Counted from the stretch's first letter, positions 19,771 to 28,439 are shown. The stretch: DNA of 64,000 nucleotides from Macrosoma leucophasiata (GCA_036365455.1 JAWQUS010000019.1:11632001-11696000); one strand, 5' to 3'. Made by a program: numbers and translations. The notes: a model not told the origin generated them from the letters alone.

Positions 19771-21305
19771 CACCGCAGGGAGCTACGTCTTTAGCGAGGA
19801 GTTACCCGCCACTCGTGGTGGAGAAATTGCCGCACTGGCCGCGCCATCTTGCGGCCATCACCAATAAGTTGGGGTATGCCCCGAATGCAAGAGCCACCGG
19901 CGCCGGCGTGCGGTTCATGCCGAAGACGCCGGAGGAATATCGTGCCGTGCAGTCATACCTCATCGAGGCCACCGCGGCAGATGCCAAAATAGAGTGGTTC
20001 TGCTACGCCCCTGCGGAGGAGCGCCCTACCAAGGTGGGTATCCGAGGGCTTCCCCGGACCACTGAACCCGAGGATATAGTGCAGGCCCTATGTGCAAGGG
20101 GCTACCCAGCCCGATCGGCACGCGCCGTCTACCCCAAGAGGGGCAGACCCGGCGCCGTCTTTTTTGTTCAGATGGATCATGTCGACCCAGTGGACCTCGC
20201 CGGACTTTTCCAGACGACGGAGTTGCTGCATTTGAGGGGCGTGTCCGTAGAGGCGTGGCGACCCAGGGAGGGACCCCCACAATGCCACCGTTGCCAAGCC
20301 TTCGGACACGCCTCCGCCAACTGTCATCGCCCCTTGCGCTGTGTACGATGTGCGGAGGGCCACCCGGGGAGCGAATGCCCACGCTCCCGTGATCAACAGC
20401 CCACCTGCGCCAACTGCGCGGGAGGGCATACAGCCAATGACCGGCGCTGCCCAGCGTTCCAGAGGGAGGCAAGAAAGAAGAATGCCAGGATTCCTCCTCC
20501 CCTCCCCCCACCAACCGGGGAAAAAAGAGCCGGTGGGCCCGGGCCGATAATGGTTATGGCGCCTGCTCCTGCAACCCAACCGCCGCCTATCTACAGGTCA
20601 GTGGTAACCGGTGCCACCTTATCGACCCCAGCTAATGACGGGTTGCCAAGAAGAAAATCACGCAGCGGGCGCCGACGCGATCGGAAGAAGAGGTCCCTTA
20701 CATCGGCGCTCGCAGCGCGACAAGAGGAAGACAGACGGGAGACAGCCGCCCAGCCAACTGAGGAATGGCAAGAGCGCCCCGTCCCCCTGGACATGGTCCC
20801 ACCAGCACCGCATCTGCAAGGAACGAGGCCAACTGGCCCCGCCCCGCCGCAACAGGCGCACACGGCGTTAATTAACCCCAGGTCTAGGCTGGCTGATGCC
20901 GCCAGGCCTGCACTCACCGGCCAGAGAGATGCGCAAGAAGTTGCGGCGCCTCTGGCCCAAAATGTTTACCGCACCACCCAGGCATCACCGAGCACGAGGC
21001 GGTGGCAGCAGGGGGAGGTGAGTGTAACCGCCCGGGAGGCGGCACCTACAGGCACGCATTCAATGGCGCACGTGAACGGCACTGGGCTCGCGTATTCGAT
21101 CACGCAAGCCGAGCAAGCGACCGCACCCCGGGGGGGGATATCCGCCCCGCAAGGGCAATTAATGGAGCCGTCGGTATCCCAGTTGCTAGGAGTGTTTGTA
21201 AGCACCCTCACTGGGATCCTGACGGCGTACAATGCCGGACAGGATATTGTCCCCGCCTTGTTAGCAGGTTTGGCCGAGTTAAGACGTTACAGTGGTCCCG
21301 TGTAA
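19749..21305 (+). CDS. Jockey-type ORF1 (gag-like nucleic-acid-binding protein), N-terminally truncated
   Basis: ORF1 proteins of Jockey-clade elements coat their own RNA and take part in target-primed integration. The frame is open for 518 codons. The first seven or so residues, including the only upstream ATG (19749), come from the host SINE. Real ORF1 starts near 'PQGATSLARSYPPLVVEKL'. Residues 18-175 form the usual region before the knuckles ('PNARATGAGVRFMPKTPEEY', 'KIEWFCYAPAEERPTKVGIR'). Three zinc knuckles follow: C179-C182-H187-C192, C198-C201-H205-C210 and C220-C223-H227-C234. The rest is Pro/Ala/Arg-rich. It ends with TAA at 21303, overlapping the ORF2 frame by 14 bases. GC-rich codon use differs sharply from the AT-rich surroundings. 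A likely displaced N-terminal segment lies at 24681-24854. Confidence 0.9.
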   Translation: MTPKVSGAPQGATSLARSYPPLVVEKLPHWPRHLAAITNKLGYAPNARATGAGVRFMPKTPEEYRAVQSYLIEATAADAKIEWFCYAPAEERPTKVGIRGLPRTTEPEDIVQALCARGYPARSARAVYPKRGRPGAVFFVQMDHVDPVDLAGLFQTTELLHLRGVSVEAWRPREGPPQCHRCQAFGHASANCHRPLRCVRCAEGHPGSECPRSRDQQPTCANCAGGHTANDRRCPAFQREARKKNARIPPPLPPPTGEKRAGGPGPIMVMAPAPATQPPPIYRSVVTGATLSTPANDGLPRRKSRSGRRRDRKKRSLTSALAARQEEDRRETAAQPTEEWQERPVPLDMVPPAPHLQGTRPTGPAPPQQAHTALINPRSRLADAARPALTGQRDAQEVAAPLAQNVYRTTQASPSTRRWQQGEVSVTAREAAPTGTHSMAHVNGTGLAYSITQAEQATAPRGGISAPQGQLMEPSVSQLLGVFVSTLTGILTAYNAGQDIVPALLAGLAELRRYSGPV

Positions 21306-24054
21306 GCTGAGGATCCTGTATTGGAACCCAGGTGGGATCACGGGTCACGTACGGGATCTCCGGGAACTCGCCCAGTCGCAGGATATTCATGTTATCCTCC
21401 TGGGCGAGACCAAGCTACGCCCCGAGCAGGAGCTCAGGGTGAACAACTACTTCGTGTACCGCCACGACGAGGTGTCACCGCGGGGCCCCGCTTATAGGGG
21501 CACTGCGGCACTTGTCAGGCGGGACATGGTGCACGAGGAGTTGGACACATTGCCTTTCGTGTCGACTCGCACAAAGGGAGTGCGACTCTACGCAGAGGGC
21601 ACAGAGCTCCGTATCTTCGCGGCGTACCGCCCCCCAGGTGAGCGCTTCCACGCCGGGGACATCCGGACCATCCTCGGAGACAAGCCTACACTAGCCGTGG
21701 GTGATATGAACGCCAAGTATCCTACTTGGGGTTCTAACGTTATCACTCCGGCCGGAAGGATGTTCTTCGAGGACAGCCAAAGGAATGGGTATGATGTGAT
21801 AGGCCCCGATGCTCCAACACATATACCCACTTCACCTAGGTACCGACCTGATGTTCTTGACGTGGCATTCCATAAGGGAGTTCCATGCCCGGTCCATGTG
21901 GAGGTGTTGTATGATCTTACAACACAACATCTCCCCATTTTGGTCACGCTCGCGCTGTCTACGGACTTCACGATCGCGCGCCCGCCACGCCGACGTATCG
22001 ATTGGCTCACTTTCGAGCGAGCTATGAGCGAGTCAGAGCCAGTGGGCGCCTTGCACACCGCTGAGGATGTCGAGGCGGCAACCAGTCGCCTCACCGCCGA
22101 AATCCAAGCCGCACAAGAAGCGGCCACATCTACGAGACCACCGACGCAGCGCAGGGCAGCCCTGCCTGTCTCGCTCCAGCGCAAGCTCCAGCGAAAGCGC
22201 AGCCTGCGCCGTCTATGGGCGCGCACGCGATGTCCAACAGTGAAGCGTGACCTGAATCGCCTCGACGAGGCGATAAGTGTTGCGGTGAGTGCGTTTCGCG
22301 GAGACGGCTGGGAAAAGGTAATAGACCGGGCAGCCGTCAATGAAACAAGCCTGTACGCCCTCACCCGCACACTCACCAAGGAGGCGATCCCCGTATATCC
22401 ACTTCTCGACAATGCCGGGAAGCGGTGTTACGGGGCCAAAGACCGGGCAGAAATACTGGCCAACTACCTGGAGGGCGTTTTCACCCCCCATCCCCCTTCG
22501 CAGGACCCTGCTATCGTCGAGCATTACGATGACTGCGAGCGCCGCGTTAGGGACTTACTGTCGGCCTCGCCCGTTCCGCTCCGGGGAGGCGATTTTATCT
22601 CTCCGTCTGAGCTGAGGAGGGCAGTCAGCTGGCTACATCCAAGGAAAGCGCCAGGGCCTGACGGTATCCCAACCGCCGCGTTACAGCATCTGCCGTGGAG
22701 TAGCTTGGTATCCCTAACCAGGTTATTCAACGGCATCCTTCGCACGGGTCGCTTTCCCGAGCCCTGGAAGCTCGGGAAAATAATAGTTATCCCAAAGCCG
22801 GGTAAGGACCGCCGCCACGCTTCTAGCTACCGCCCTATAACACTGCTATCACACCTCGCCAAGCTGTTTGAGCGACTCCTGCTGCGGAGGCTGAAACCGC
22901 ATCTCCCGTGCCGGGAGGAGCAATTCGGCTTCCGCGCGGGGCACTCGACCACGCTCCAGCTGGCGAGGGTGCTCCACTATCTCGCCGACGAGTACAACAA
23001 AGGCCGGTATTCGATTGGAGTCTTTCTCGATATCGAGAAGGCCTTCGATCGGGTTTGGCATGTTGGACTGTTGGCGAAGATAGAGATTCCATCGGGCCTG
23101 CATAGGGTGGTAGCGAGCTTCCTCGAGGGCCGGCGGTTTTACGTAACGGTGGAGGGAGCTGACTCAGCCGAACACCCGATCTGTGCAGGAGTACCACAGG
23201 GCAGCTGTCTGTCGCCGTCGTTGTATGCGGCGTACACAGACGACATCCCAACCACACCGGATGTCATGCTAGCCCTGTTTGCCGACGATAGCGCATTCCT
23301 AACGTCGTCGCCCCGGCTGCAAATCGCTCGCGAGCGTATGCAACGTCTGCTAGATGTACTGCCTGAGTGGTTTGACAGGTGGCGGATGGCCGTCAATGTG
23401 GGTAAGACGGCCGCACTCCCAACAAGAGTAATCCGCTGCAAGCTGCCACCGCTCAGGCTTCGTGGAGAGGAGGTGCAGTGGCAGACAAAGGCTAAATACC
23501 TCGGGTGCACCATCGATCGGGCGCTGCGCATGACACCCACTGTGGATCACGTGGTGTGTCAGGCGGCTGCAGCGCGATCGATGTTGCGTCCAGTGTTGAA
23601 CTCAAGACTGCCGCTGCGCACCAAGCTACGCCTGTACAAAACGTACATCAGGTCAAGGCTGACGTACGCGGCGCCTGCGTGGTACGCATTATGCTCCGCG
23701 TCGCAGCAAAAGCGCCTTCAGACCCAGCAGAACGTGTGTCTCCGTCTTATTACCAACGCGGGGAGGTACGTTCGAAACGACGTCATAGCACGGGACCTGC
23801 GTGTGGAATCCGTGAGGGAGTTTGTGGCACGTCTTGCGCGCGGTATGTACGACCGCGCTGAGAACGGGCCGCACGAACACCTCCACGGGTTTGCCCCACT
23901 GCACTGTAGGCCTCCTGATGGGAGACCACTCCCACGCGAAATCCTCTCCTCTCCGGTAATAATTGGAGCACCCCGGGACGACGATGAAGAGGCTAGGTCC
24001 GCCCCAATCCCGCGCTTCGTGACCCGCAGCGCTAGCGAGTTTGACTCGGCCTGA
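21292..24054 (+). CDS. Jockey-type ORF2: endonuclease plus reverse transcriptase
   Basis: Nicks the target and copies the element RNA into it. 920 codons, no internal stop. N-terminal endonuclease of the APE type: N12 in 'YWNPGG', E39 in 'GETKL', 'YRPP' at 112-115, D138 and N140 in 'VGDMNAKYPTWG', D187 and D190 in 'DVLDVAF'. The usual 'SDH' motif reads T-Q-H at 211-213. Reverse transcriptase: 'IIVIPKPGKDRRHASSYRPI', 'QFGFRAGHSTTLQL', D580 in 'GVFLDIEKAFDRVW', 'GVPQGSCLSPSLYAAY', and the catalytic F663-A-D665-D666. A C-terminal arm follows ('SRLTYAAPAWYAL'). There is no ATG before codon 79; the frame opens just after a stop at 21280 and a GTG at 21292 is the best start, perhaps a mutated ATG or a reinitiation site after ORF1. 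Length is normal for the clade. Catalytic polymerase residues are intact. Confidence 0.92.
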   Translation: MVPCKLRILYWNPGGITGHVRDLRELAQSQDIHVILLGETKLRPEQELRVNNYFVYRHDEVSPRGPAYRGTAALVRRDMVHEELDTLPFVSTRTKGVRLYAEGTELRIFAAYRPPGERFHAGDIRTILGDKPTLAVGDMNAKYPTWGSNVITPAGRMFFEDSQRNGYDVIGPDAPTHIPTSPRYRPDVLDVAFHKGVPCPVHVEVLYDLTTQHLPILVTLALSTDFTIARPPRRRIDWLTFERAMSESEPVGALHTAEDVEAATSRLTAEIQAAQEAATSTRPPTQRRAALPVSLQRKLQRKRSLRRLWARTRCPTVKRDLNRLDEAISVAVSAFRGDGWEKVIDRAAVNETSLYALTRTLTKEAIPVYPLLDNAGKRCYGAKDRAEILANYLEGVFTPHPPSQDPAIVEHYDDCERRVRDLLSASPVPLRGGDFISPSELRRAVSWLHPRKAPGPDGIPTAALQHLPWSSLVSLTRLFNGILRTGRFPEPWKLGKIIVIPKPGKDRRHASSYRPITLLSHLAKLFERLLLRRLKPHLPCREEQFGFRAGHSTTLQLARVLHYLADEYNKGRYSIGVFLDIEKAFDRVWHVGLLAKIEIPSGLHRVVASFLEGRRFYVTVEGADSAEHPICAGVPQGSCLSPSLYAAYTDDIPTTPDVMLALFADDSAFLTSSPRLQIARERMQRLLDVLPEWFDRWRMAVNVGKTAALPTRVIRCKLPPLRLRGEEVQWQTKAKYLGCTIDRALRMTPTVDHVVCQAAAARSMLRPVLNSRLPLRTKLRLYKTYIRSRLTYAAPAWYALCSASQQKRLQTQQNVCLRLITNAGRYVRNDVIARDLRVESVREFVARLARGMYDRAENGPHEHLHGFAPLHCRPPDGRPLPREILSSPVIIGAPRDDDEEARSAPIPRFVTRSASEFDSA

Positions 24055-24680
24055 CCTGCTATAAGCGGGACCAAATCCCCAAAGTCCGGGTTCGAACCCC
24101 GGTCGAAGGAGATTCCTCCCCTGGGATGCGGCCGTAAGCCCAGCTAGAGCCAGTGGCACGGCTGCGTCGTTTAACTGTAGGCGCTGTCATCTTGGTGGGA
24201 GCGCTCACTACCCCTTGTTGTTGCGGTCGAGTGCCAGGTGAAGCTGCTGCACCGATGCAACACCAAGAAGAGAAGAGAAGAAGAAGTTGCGTCGCAGGGC
24301 CGGTCGATGAATGGTCGACACTTGCCCGCGACGCCACCGTGGTCACTGGAGGCCGCTGCTGTCGAGACGACCGCAACTTGCGAGACGTCACGACGTCACC
24401 GAGCCACAGCGACGGCAGCAGAGGCAGGTATGCACGCCAGAAGGGAGTACAAGGAGGGGCAAAAAAAAAAAAAATTGACATTAAAAAAAAATAAAAAAAA
24501 TATATTAAAAAATAAAAAAAATAAAAATGAGGAAAAAAACATATTAAAAAAAAACAAAACGTGAAAAAAAAAGGAGGAAAAAAAAAATAAATAAAAAAAA
24601 AAACAAAAAAAACAAAAACAAAAAAACAAAAAAAAAAAAAATATATTTAAAAAAAAAATATTATGAAAATAAAAAAAAAT
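24055..24680 (+). other. Jockey 3' UTR and A-rich tail
   Basis: 24055-24460 is GC-rich and non-coding. It includes a tRNA T-arm-like 'cgggttcgaaccccgg' at about 24088. From 24461 to 24680 the strand is almost pure A with scattered T, C and G, far longer than a fresh poly(A) tail, and may be several tails or an expanded one. Confidence 0.75.
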
Positions 24681-24854
24681 AAAGCCCCCACCCGTCTCTC
24701 GACTGACGATGCGTGCCTCCTCCACCGAAGCCCTTGAATCCCAGGGCACCCAACGCCGACCTGCATGGCAGGCCAGAAGAAGCCGCAGCAGAGGGGGCCA
24801 GCCCCGGTGCTACATCCGCGCCGCGCGCTTCGCGCGCGCGACGATCAACTGACT
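24681..24854 (+). other. GC-rich segment after the tail, likely the displaced 5' end of the Jockey element
   Basis: GC-rich like the element and unlike the flanks. In the frame of bases 24713, 24716 and so on it is open to the junction and reads as a Pro/Ala/Arg-rich leader ('VPPPPKPLNPRAPNADLHG', 'RPEEAAAEGASPGATSAPRA'). If its end (24854) were joined to 19771, the frame would pass straight into ORF1. It has no in-frame ATG; an ATG at 24709 is one frame off. It could instead be part of a second, truncated element or an unusual 3' UTR. Confidence 0.5.
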
Positions 24855-24857
24855 GAG

Positions 24858-24900
24858 CAACGCATCTGCATATTGAACTTTGGTTTTTATGTAGATAGCC
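24858..24900 (+). repeat. SINE-A, continuation after the Jockey insertion
   Basis: 'caacgcatctgcatattgaa' and 'tggtttttatgtagatagcc' continue the old-subfamily SINE-A of 19630. Its last 80 bp and poly(A) are lost. Confidence 0.75.
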
Positions 24901-25090
24901 AATAGACACCCACACAGAGACCAGAGGTTAAAATGCAAATGCGTTAGCACTCCTGAGGCCTAAGGTGCCTCTGTGCCGGATAATACAGGGCTGTGCATTA
25001 CCACCTGACCAGAACACGATAGTGCTGAACACTACCATTAAATGGCAAGTATATTAGGTAGTGAAAATCTTCCGTGGAGCTGTACTACCA
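24901..25090 (-). repeat. SINE-A, reverse copy lacking its 3' end
   Basis: Joins the previous + piece directly at 'tagacacccacacagagacc', giving an inverted pair without either poly(A). Its damaged head ends only about 25 bp from the splice donor of the Ig exon. Confidence 0.75.
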
Positions 25091-25115
25091 TATAATATCT
25101 TTGAAAATACCTCAC

Positions 25116-25273
25116 CTGTATGTTCTGCTGGTCAGGTGCCAGCTTGTGTGTGCCGTTGTACCACTCAATAGTGGCGGCAGGTCGCGCACCCGACACCAGG
25201 CACATCAGTGTCATCACCGTGCCCTGGGTCACGTGTTCCCCCACTCCGGTGATGGCAATCTTGTTTGGAGGCA
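25116..25273 (-). CDS. Exon of an immunoglobulin-superfamily protein (first half of an Ig domain)
   Basis: 158 bp reverse-strand exon. Acceptor 'cttcttttcccacag' ends at 25274; donor 'cag|gtgagg' starts at 25115. It enters in phase 1 and leaves in phase 0. It codes 'PPNKIAITGVGEHVTQG', then the B-strand cysteine in 'VMTLMCLVSGARPAA' and the C-strand tryptophan in 'TIEWYNGT', with an N-glycosylation sequon NGT. This is the front half of a C2-type Ig domain as in insect adhesion and axon-guidance receptors. The gene is not identified; no transmembrane or cytoplasmic part is in view. The upstream exon is probably 45420-45566. Confidence 0.8.
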
Positions 25274-25400
25274 CTGTGGGAAAAGAAGCAGATTAGTTTT
25301 GTGCTAAGAAAGGAATAGAGGGTATTGTCAGCGGCAGATCTAGGGACGATGGGGAACAATGTCACAGCCGTTGATTAAAAAAAATGGGAGGGGGAGGAAA

Positions 25401-25648
25401 CTGGTGGTAGAGCTCCAGTGACGGAGCTCGCGGGCGTAAGTACCACCACATTGTTTAATATACCTGTCGCTAAATGATAGTGTTCAGCACTATCGTGTTC
25501 CGGTTAACTGGTAATTTACGGCCCAGTAATTTCCGGCAGAGAGGCATAACATCTTAGGCCTTAGGAGTGGCAACGCATCTGCATTTTGACCTTGGTCTTT
25601 GTGTAAGTGTCTTTAAGCTGCAGTCATCACTTAACATCAATGTGAAAT
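25401..25648 (+). repeat. SINE-A without poly(A), fused tail-to-tail
   Basis: Complete from the head to 'catcaatgtgaa', then it switches at once into a reverse copy. It lies about 130 bp upstream (in gene direction) of the Ig exon acceptor. Confidence 0.8.
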
Positions 25649-25800
25649 AAGCATGCATCTCACATTGATGTTAAGTGATGACTACAGCCTATATACATCT
25701 TCACAAAAACCAGAGGTCAAAATGCAAATACATTGCCACCTCTGAGACCTATTACGTCTCTCTGATAGTCATTGTGACGCCATTAAACATGTTCTATTGA
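25649..25800 (-). repeat. SINE-A, old subfamily fragment
   Basis: Reverse fragment with 'ctctctgatagtcatt'. Together with the preceding copy it makes an inverted pair sharing 'tcaatgtga'/'tcacattga'. Confidence 0.7.
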
Positions 25801-26039
25801 GTTTTGATGTAATGTAACATCACAAAAATCAAAGAACAACAGAATTAATGATTCAAAATCCGAAATGTTTTAGGAAAAAATCGAAAGAGTTTCTCATACA
25901 AAAGTGTTACTACACAATAAATTAATATCTAACGGCAAATCAAATTTAAAAACTTGTAATTAAAACCACAACACAAAGATTTTACAAAAAGTTTACCTAA
26001 TATTATACAAAAAAAAAAGAAAATTTAAAAAATTAAAAC
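25801..26039. other. AT-rich spacer, nothing recognised
   Basis: No supported gene or repeat. Confidence 0.35.
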
Positions 26040-26160
26040 CTCACGATCTGCTCCTAATTTGCAATGCCCTAACAGGGCCCTGTACCGTACTAACCCATAC
26101 CCCTAACACCTTTCACTAATTGTACATGGAGGCAAATAAAGAATTAATAATAATAATAAT
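26040..26160 (+). repeat. LINE 3' UTR end with (AAT)n tail
   Basis: 'gctcctaatttgcaatgccc', 'cactaattgtacatggaggc' and 'aaataaagaattaataataa' have the form of a LINE 3' UTR with polyadenylation-like AATAAA and a trinucleotide tail. It meets the tail of an inverted SINE-C at the (AAT)n run. Confidence 0.55.
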
Positions 26161-26412
26161 CATGGCAACCCATTATACGTCCCACTGCTGGGCACGAGTC
26201 TCTCCCCTTTTTGGGGGGAGGCCTGGAGCTTACTCCACCACGCTGCTCCAATGCGGATTGGTGGGAGTGGGTGGCTTAGAGGCCAACCCGCTGTCGAATA
26301 TTTTCAAACCGCCCATAGCGGTCACCTATCACACTACCCGACCGCGCCCGTAGTGCTTAACCGAGTAGATCGCTTACGATCTACGCCAGCCGCTGTGCCA
26401 TGCGCGCTTCAG
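26161..26412 (-). repeat. SINE-C with a 110 bp internal deletion
   Basis: Tail at left, head at right. The central section between 'aaaccgcccata' and 'gcggtcacc' is missing. Confidence 0.85.
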
Positions 26413-26454
26413 AAGAGAGAGAGAAGAATAAATAATTATGAATTATAATCATAA

Positions 26455-26695
26455 ATAATCAACTTCTAACATGTCTCCTTAATGTCCCTGTGTGTCTACT
26501 ACCGAACTTTGTTCATCCGATTTTATACTTAAAAAAAAATCTATTTACAAACTGTCAACGACCCCCAAAAGTGTGTTTCACCTGCGATTGCTTCGTCATA
26601 AAGTTTATGAAACAGTTCTTGACATGGCACCCTAGGGTGTAATTAGAATGACCCAAGATTGTGGGACATTTTTTAGGTATTGATTCTGTTTTCAA
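26455..26695 (+). repeat. Direct repeat, partner at 29877-30095
   Basis: 'atcaacttctaacatgtctc', 'aagtgtgtttcacctgcgat' and 'atgacccaagattgtgggac' recur in the same order at 29877-30095 with moderate divergence. Both lie next to a reverse SINE-C. Unknown unit of about 220-240 bp. Confidence 0.7.
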
Positions 26696-26790
26696 TTCAG
26701 ATAGACATCATCGATTTGACATTTTCGATTGACCCAATTGTTCATAAGAAAAATTATTGAATTGGAAGTTGGATGAAGTATTCTTTTTAA

Positions 26791-27061
26791 GTAATGGAAG
26801 TGGCAAACAATCATGCAGTTCACATTGATGTTAGTGATGACTGGAGCCTATAGACACCCACACAAAGACCAAGGTCAAAATGCAGATGCGTTGCCACTTC
26901 TGAGACCTAAGGTGTTATGCCTCTGTGCCGGAAATTATAGGGCCGTACATTACCACCTGACCGCAACACGACAGTGCTGAACACTAACATTTAGCGGCAA
27001 GTATATTAGGTAATGCGGTGGTGCCTACGCCCGCGAGCTCCGTCACTGTAGCTCTACCACC
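26791..27061 (-). repeat. SINE-A, full-length
   Basis: Complete reverse young-type copy. Confidence 0.85.
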
Positions 27062-27208
27062 AGTAAAAATTTATTAATTGACTTTTTAGTAAGTGAAAAA
27101 AAAAAGCATAATTCTTTGAAAATATGAACATCGTGTATCTGTCCGTCCATATCAAATGTAACAACGATTAAGTAATGATACAAAAATGTATTAGTCAGTA
27201 ACTAATTA

Positions 27209-27819
27209 TTGTTTTTATATTATTTCGCATTAACACATGCTTGTGAAATATATTTTATTAAAGAAAAATGGAAAGAAAAATTTGACTTCAGGCGAGACTC
27301 GAACTCGCGGCCTACTGGGAATCTAGTCCAGCCGCTCTTCCAATTGAGCTACTGAAGTCCTGCCCGATTTGTCAAATCTTTCCTTCACATTTATTTCCTT
27401 GCTTTATGGTAGCAACAGCGCCATCTATTACCAACTATGCTAGTTAGGCAACCGATATAATAGACTTTTCAGTTTATTGAATATCGTAAAGAAGTCGCTT
27501 TTACCCTTAATAATTGTTTTTATATTTTCAGTTTATTGAATATCGTAAAGAAGTCGCTTTTAGCCTTAATAATTGTTTTTATATATTTTATTTTTATATA
27601 CTGAAAAGTCTATTATATCGGTTGCCTAACTAGCATAGTTGGTATTAGATGGCGCTACTGCTACCATAAAGCAAGGCAATAAATGTGAAGGAAAGATTTG
27701 ACAAATCGGGCAGGACTTCAGTAGCTCAATTGGAAGAGCGGCGGGATTAGATTCCCAGTAGGCCGCGAGTTCGAGTCTCGTCTGAAGTCAAATTTTTCTT
27801 TCCATTTTTCTTTAATAAA
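27209..27819. mobile_element. Repeat F inverted dimer with tRNA-like arms and 12 bp duplication
   Basis: Two inverted arms (about 27253-27480 and 27604-27819) each carry a tRNA-like sequence. The + one at about 27713-27787 has acceptor ACTTCAG/CTGAAGT, D-stem GCTC/GAGC and a perfect T-arm 'gcgagttcgagtctcg'-type, but a poor anticodon arm. Between the arms is a tandem pair of about 60 bp units ('ttgaatatcgtaaagaagtc'). The whole is flanked by 'agtaactaatta' (27197-27208 and 27820-27831). Left of the arms, 44 bp continue the F unit, as also seen at 46500-46550. No coding capacity. Confidence 0.7.
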
Positions 27820-27903
27820 AGTAACTAATTAGTCATTATAAGTGTCTCCATAACTTTGACAAGTAACGGTACCTAGGTATTGTTACTTGACAAAAGTTGT
27901 AAA

Positions 27904-28300
27904 CTGCCTCGGTAGCCTAGAGGTATAGGTCGCGCCAGGTAAAAAGAACGCTGGCGGTCAAGCTGCGCGTCATGTGTTTTTACTTCATTTTATGTTATTC
28001 TATGTAATATAGTTTTCAATCTGCCTACCAATACACGAAACCGCAAGCGAAAGCTAGATCAAAAATAAAAAAATAGGGCTAGTACTTTCGTGCGCGAGTG
28101 TACCGATGCGCGAACACATCCCTTCTACTTTCTTCCAGCGTTCTTTTTACGTGGCGCGACCTAAAGCAGGCCTCTACTACTACGCTGAGGTCCTGGACTC
28201 GATTCTCGGGTAGAGGGTTATCAGAGATAATGTTGTAAAGTCCTTTATTTCTGGTTCTATTGGGATTTTTCCGTTTTCTGGAAATTTCCCAATACTTTTT
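27904..28300 (+). repeat. SINE-B split by a MITE, 3' truncated
   Basis: The head begins 'ctgcctcggtagcctagagg' and resumes after the insertion at 'gcaggcctctactactacgc'. It stops at 'gaaatttcccaatac' and is followed by a SINE-A-like 'attacataaaaaaaa' run. Confidence 0.8.
27928..28161. mobile_element. Element M: 234 bp TIR element inside SINE-B
   Basis: Terminal inverted repeats of about 27 bp with one mismatch: 'ggtcgcgcca.gtaaaaaga' then 'acgctgg'. Flanked by TA on both sides (27926-27927 and 28162-28163), which fits a Tc1/mariner-type duplication, though a 2 bp match is weak. No transposase. Confidence 0.65.
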
Positions 28301-28439
28301 TTATTACATAAAAAAAAGTTAGTATGGGAAAGTGCAGGTAATTGAATGCAAGAAACTGGAACCATGCTATCAAGGGGAATGTCTATTCTAGTACTACTTA
28401 AAGGTCAATGTCTGAATCATTTTTTTTTGTTGTGTCATT

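Larger units (their letters stand above)
19771..24854 (+). mobile_element. Jockey-clade non-LTR retrotransposon, apparently permuted, inside SINE-A
   Basis: The order seen is: SINE 5' part, ORF1 without its start, ORF2, 3' UTR, A-rich tail, probable 5' UTR and ORF1 start, SINE 3' part. The flanks share at most 'gag', so there is no normal target-site duplication. It lies in the intergenic or intronic DNA downstream of the 25116 exon. Confidence 0.75.

Noticed and set aside
20026..20579. Long reverse-strand frames opposite ORF1
   Set aside because: GC-rich coding sequence produces open frames on other strands; no motifs or start context.
24088..24110. tRNA T-arm-like 'cgggttcgaaccccgg' in the Jockey 3' UTR as an RNA gene
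   Set aside because: No matching acceptor, D or anticodon arm nearby; treated as a chance or structural motif of the UTR.
27713..27787. A working tRNA gene (also 47945-48018)
   Set aside because: Acceptor, D and T arms pair well, but the anticodon arm does not give a normal 7-base loop, and the same sequence with the same flanks recurs four times as part of repeat F.
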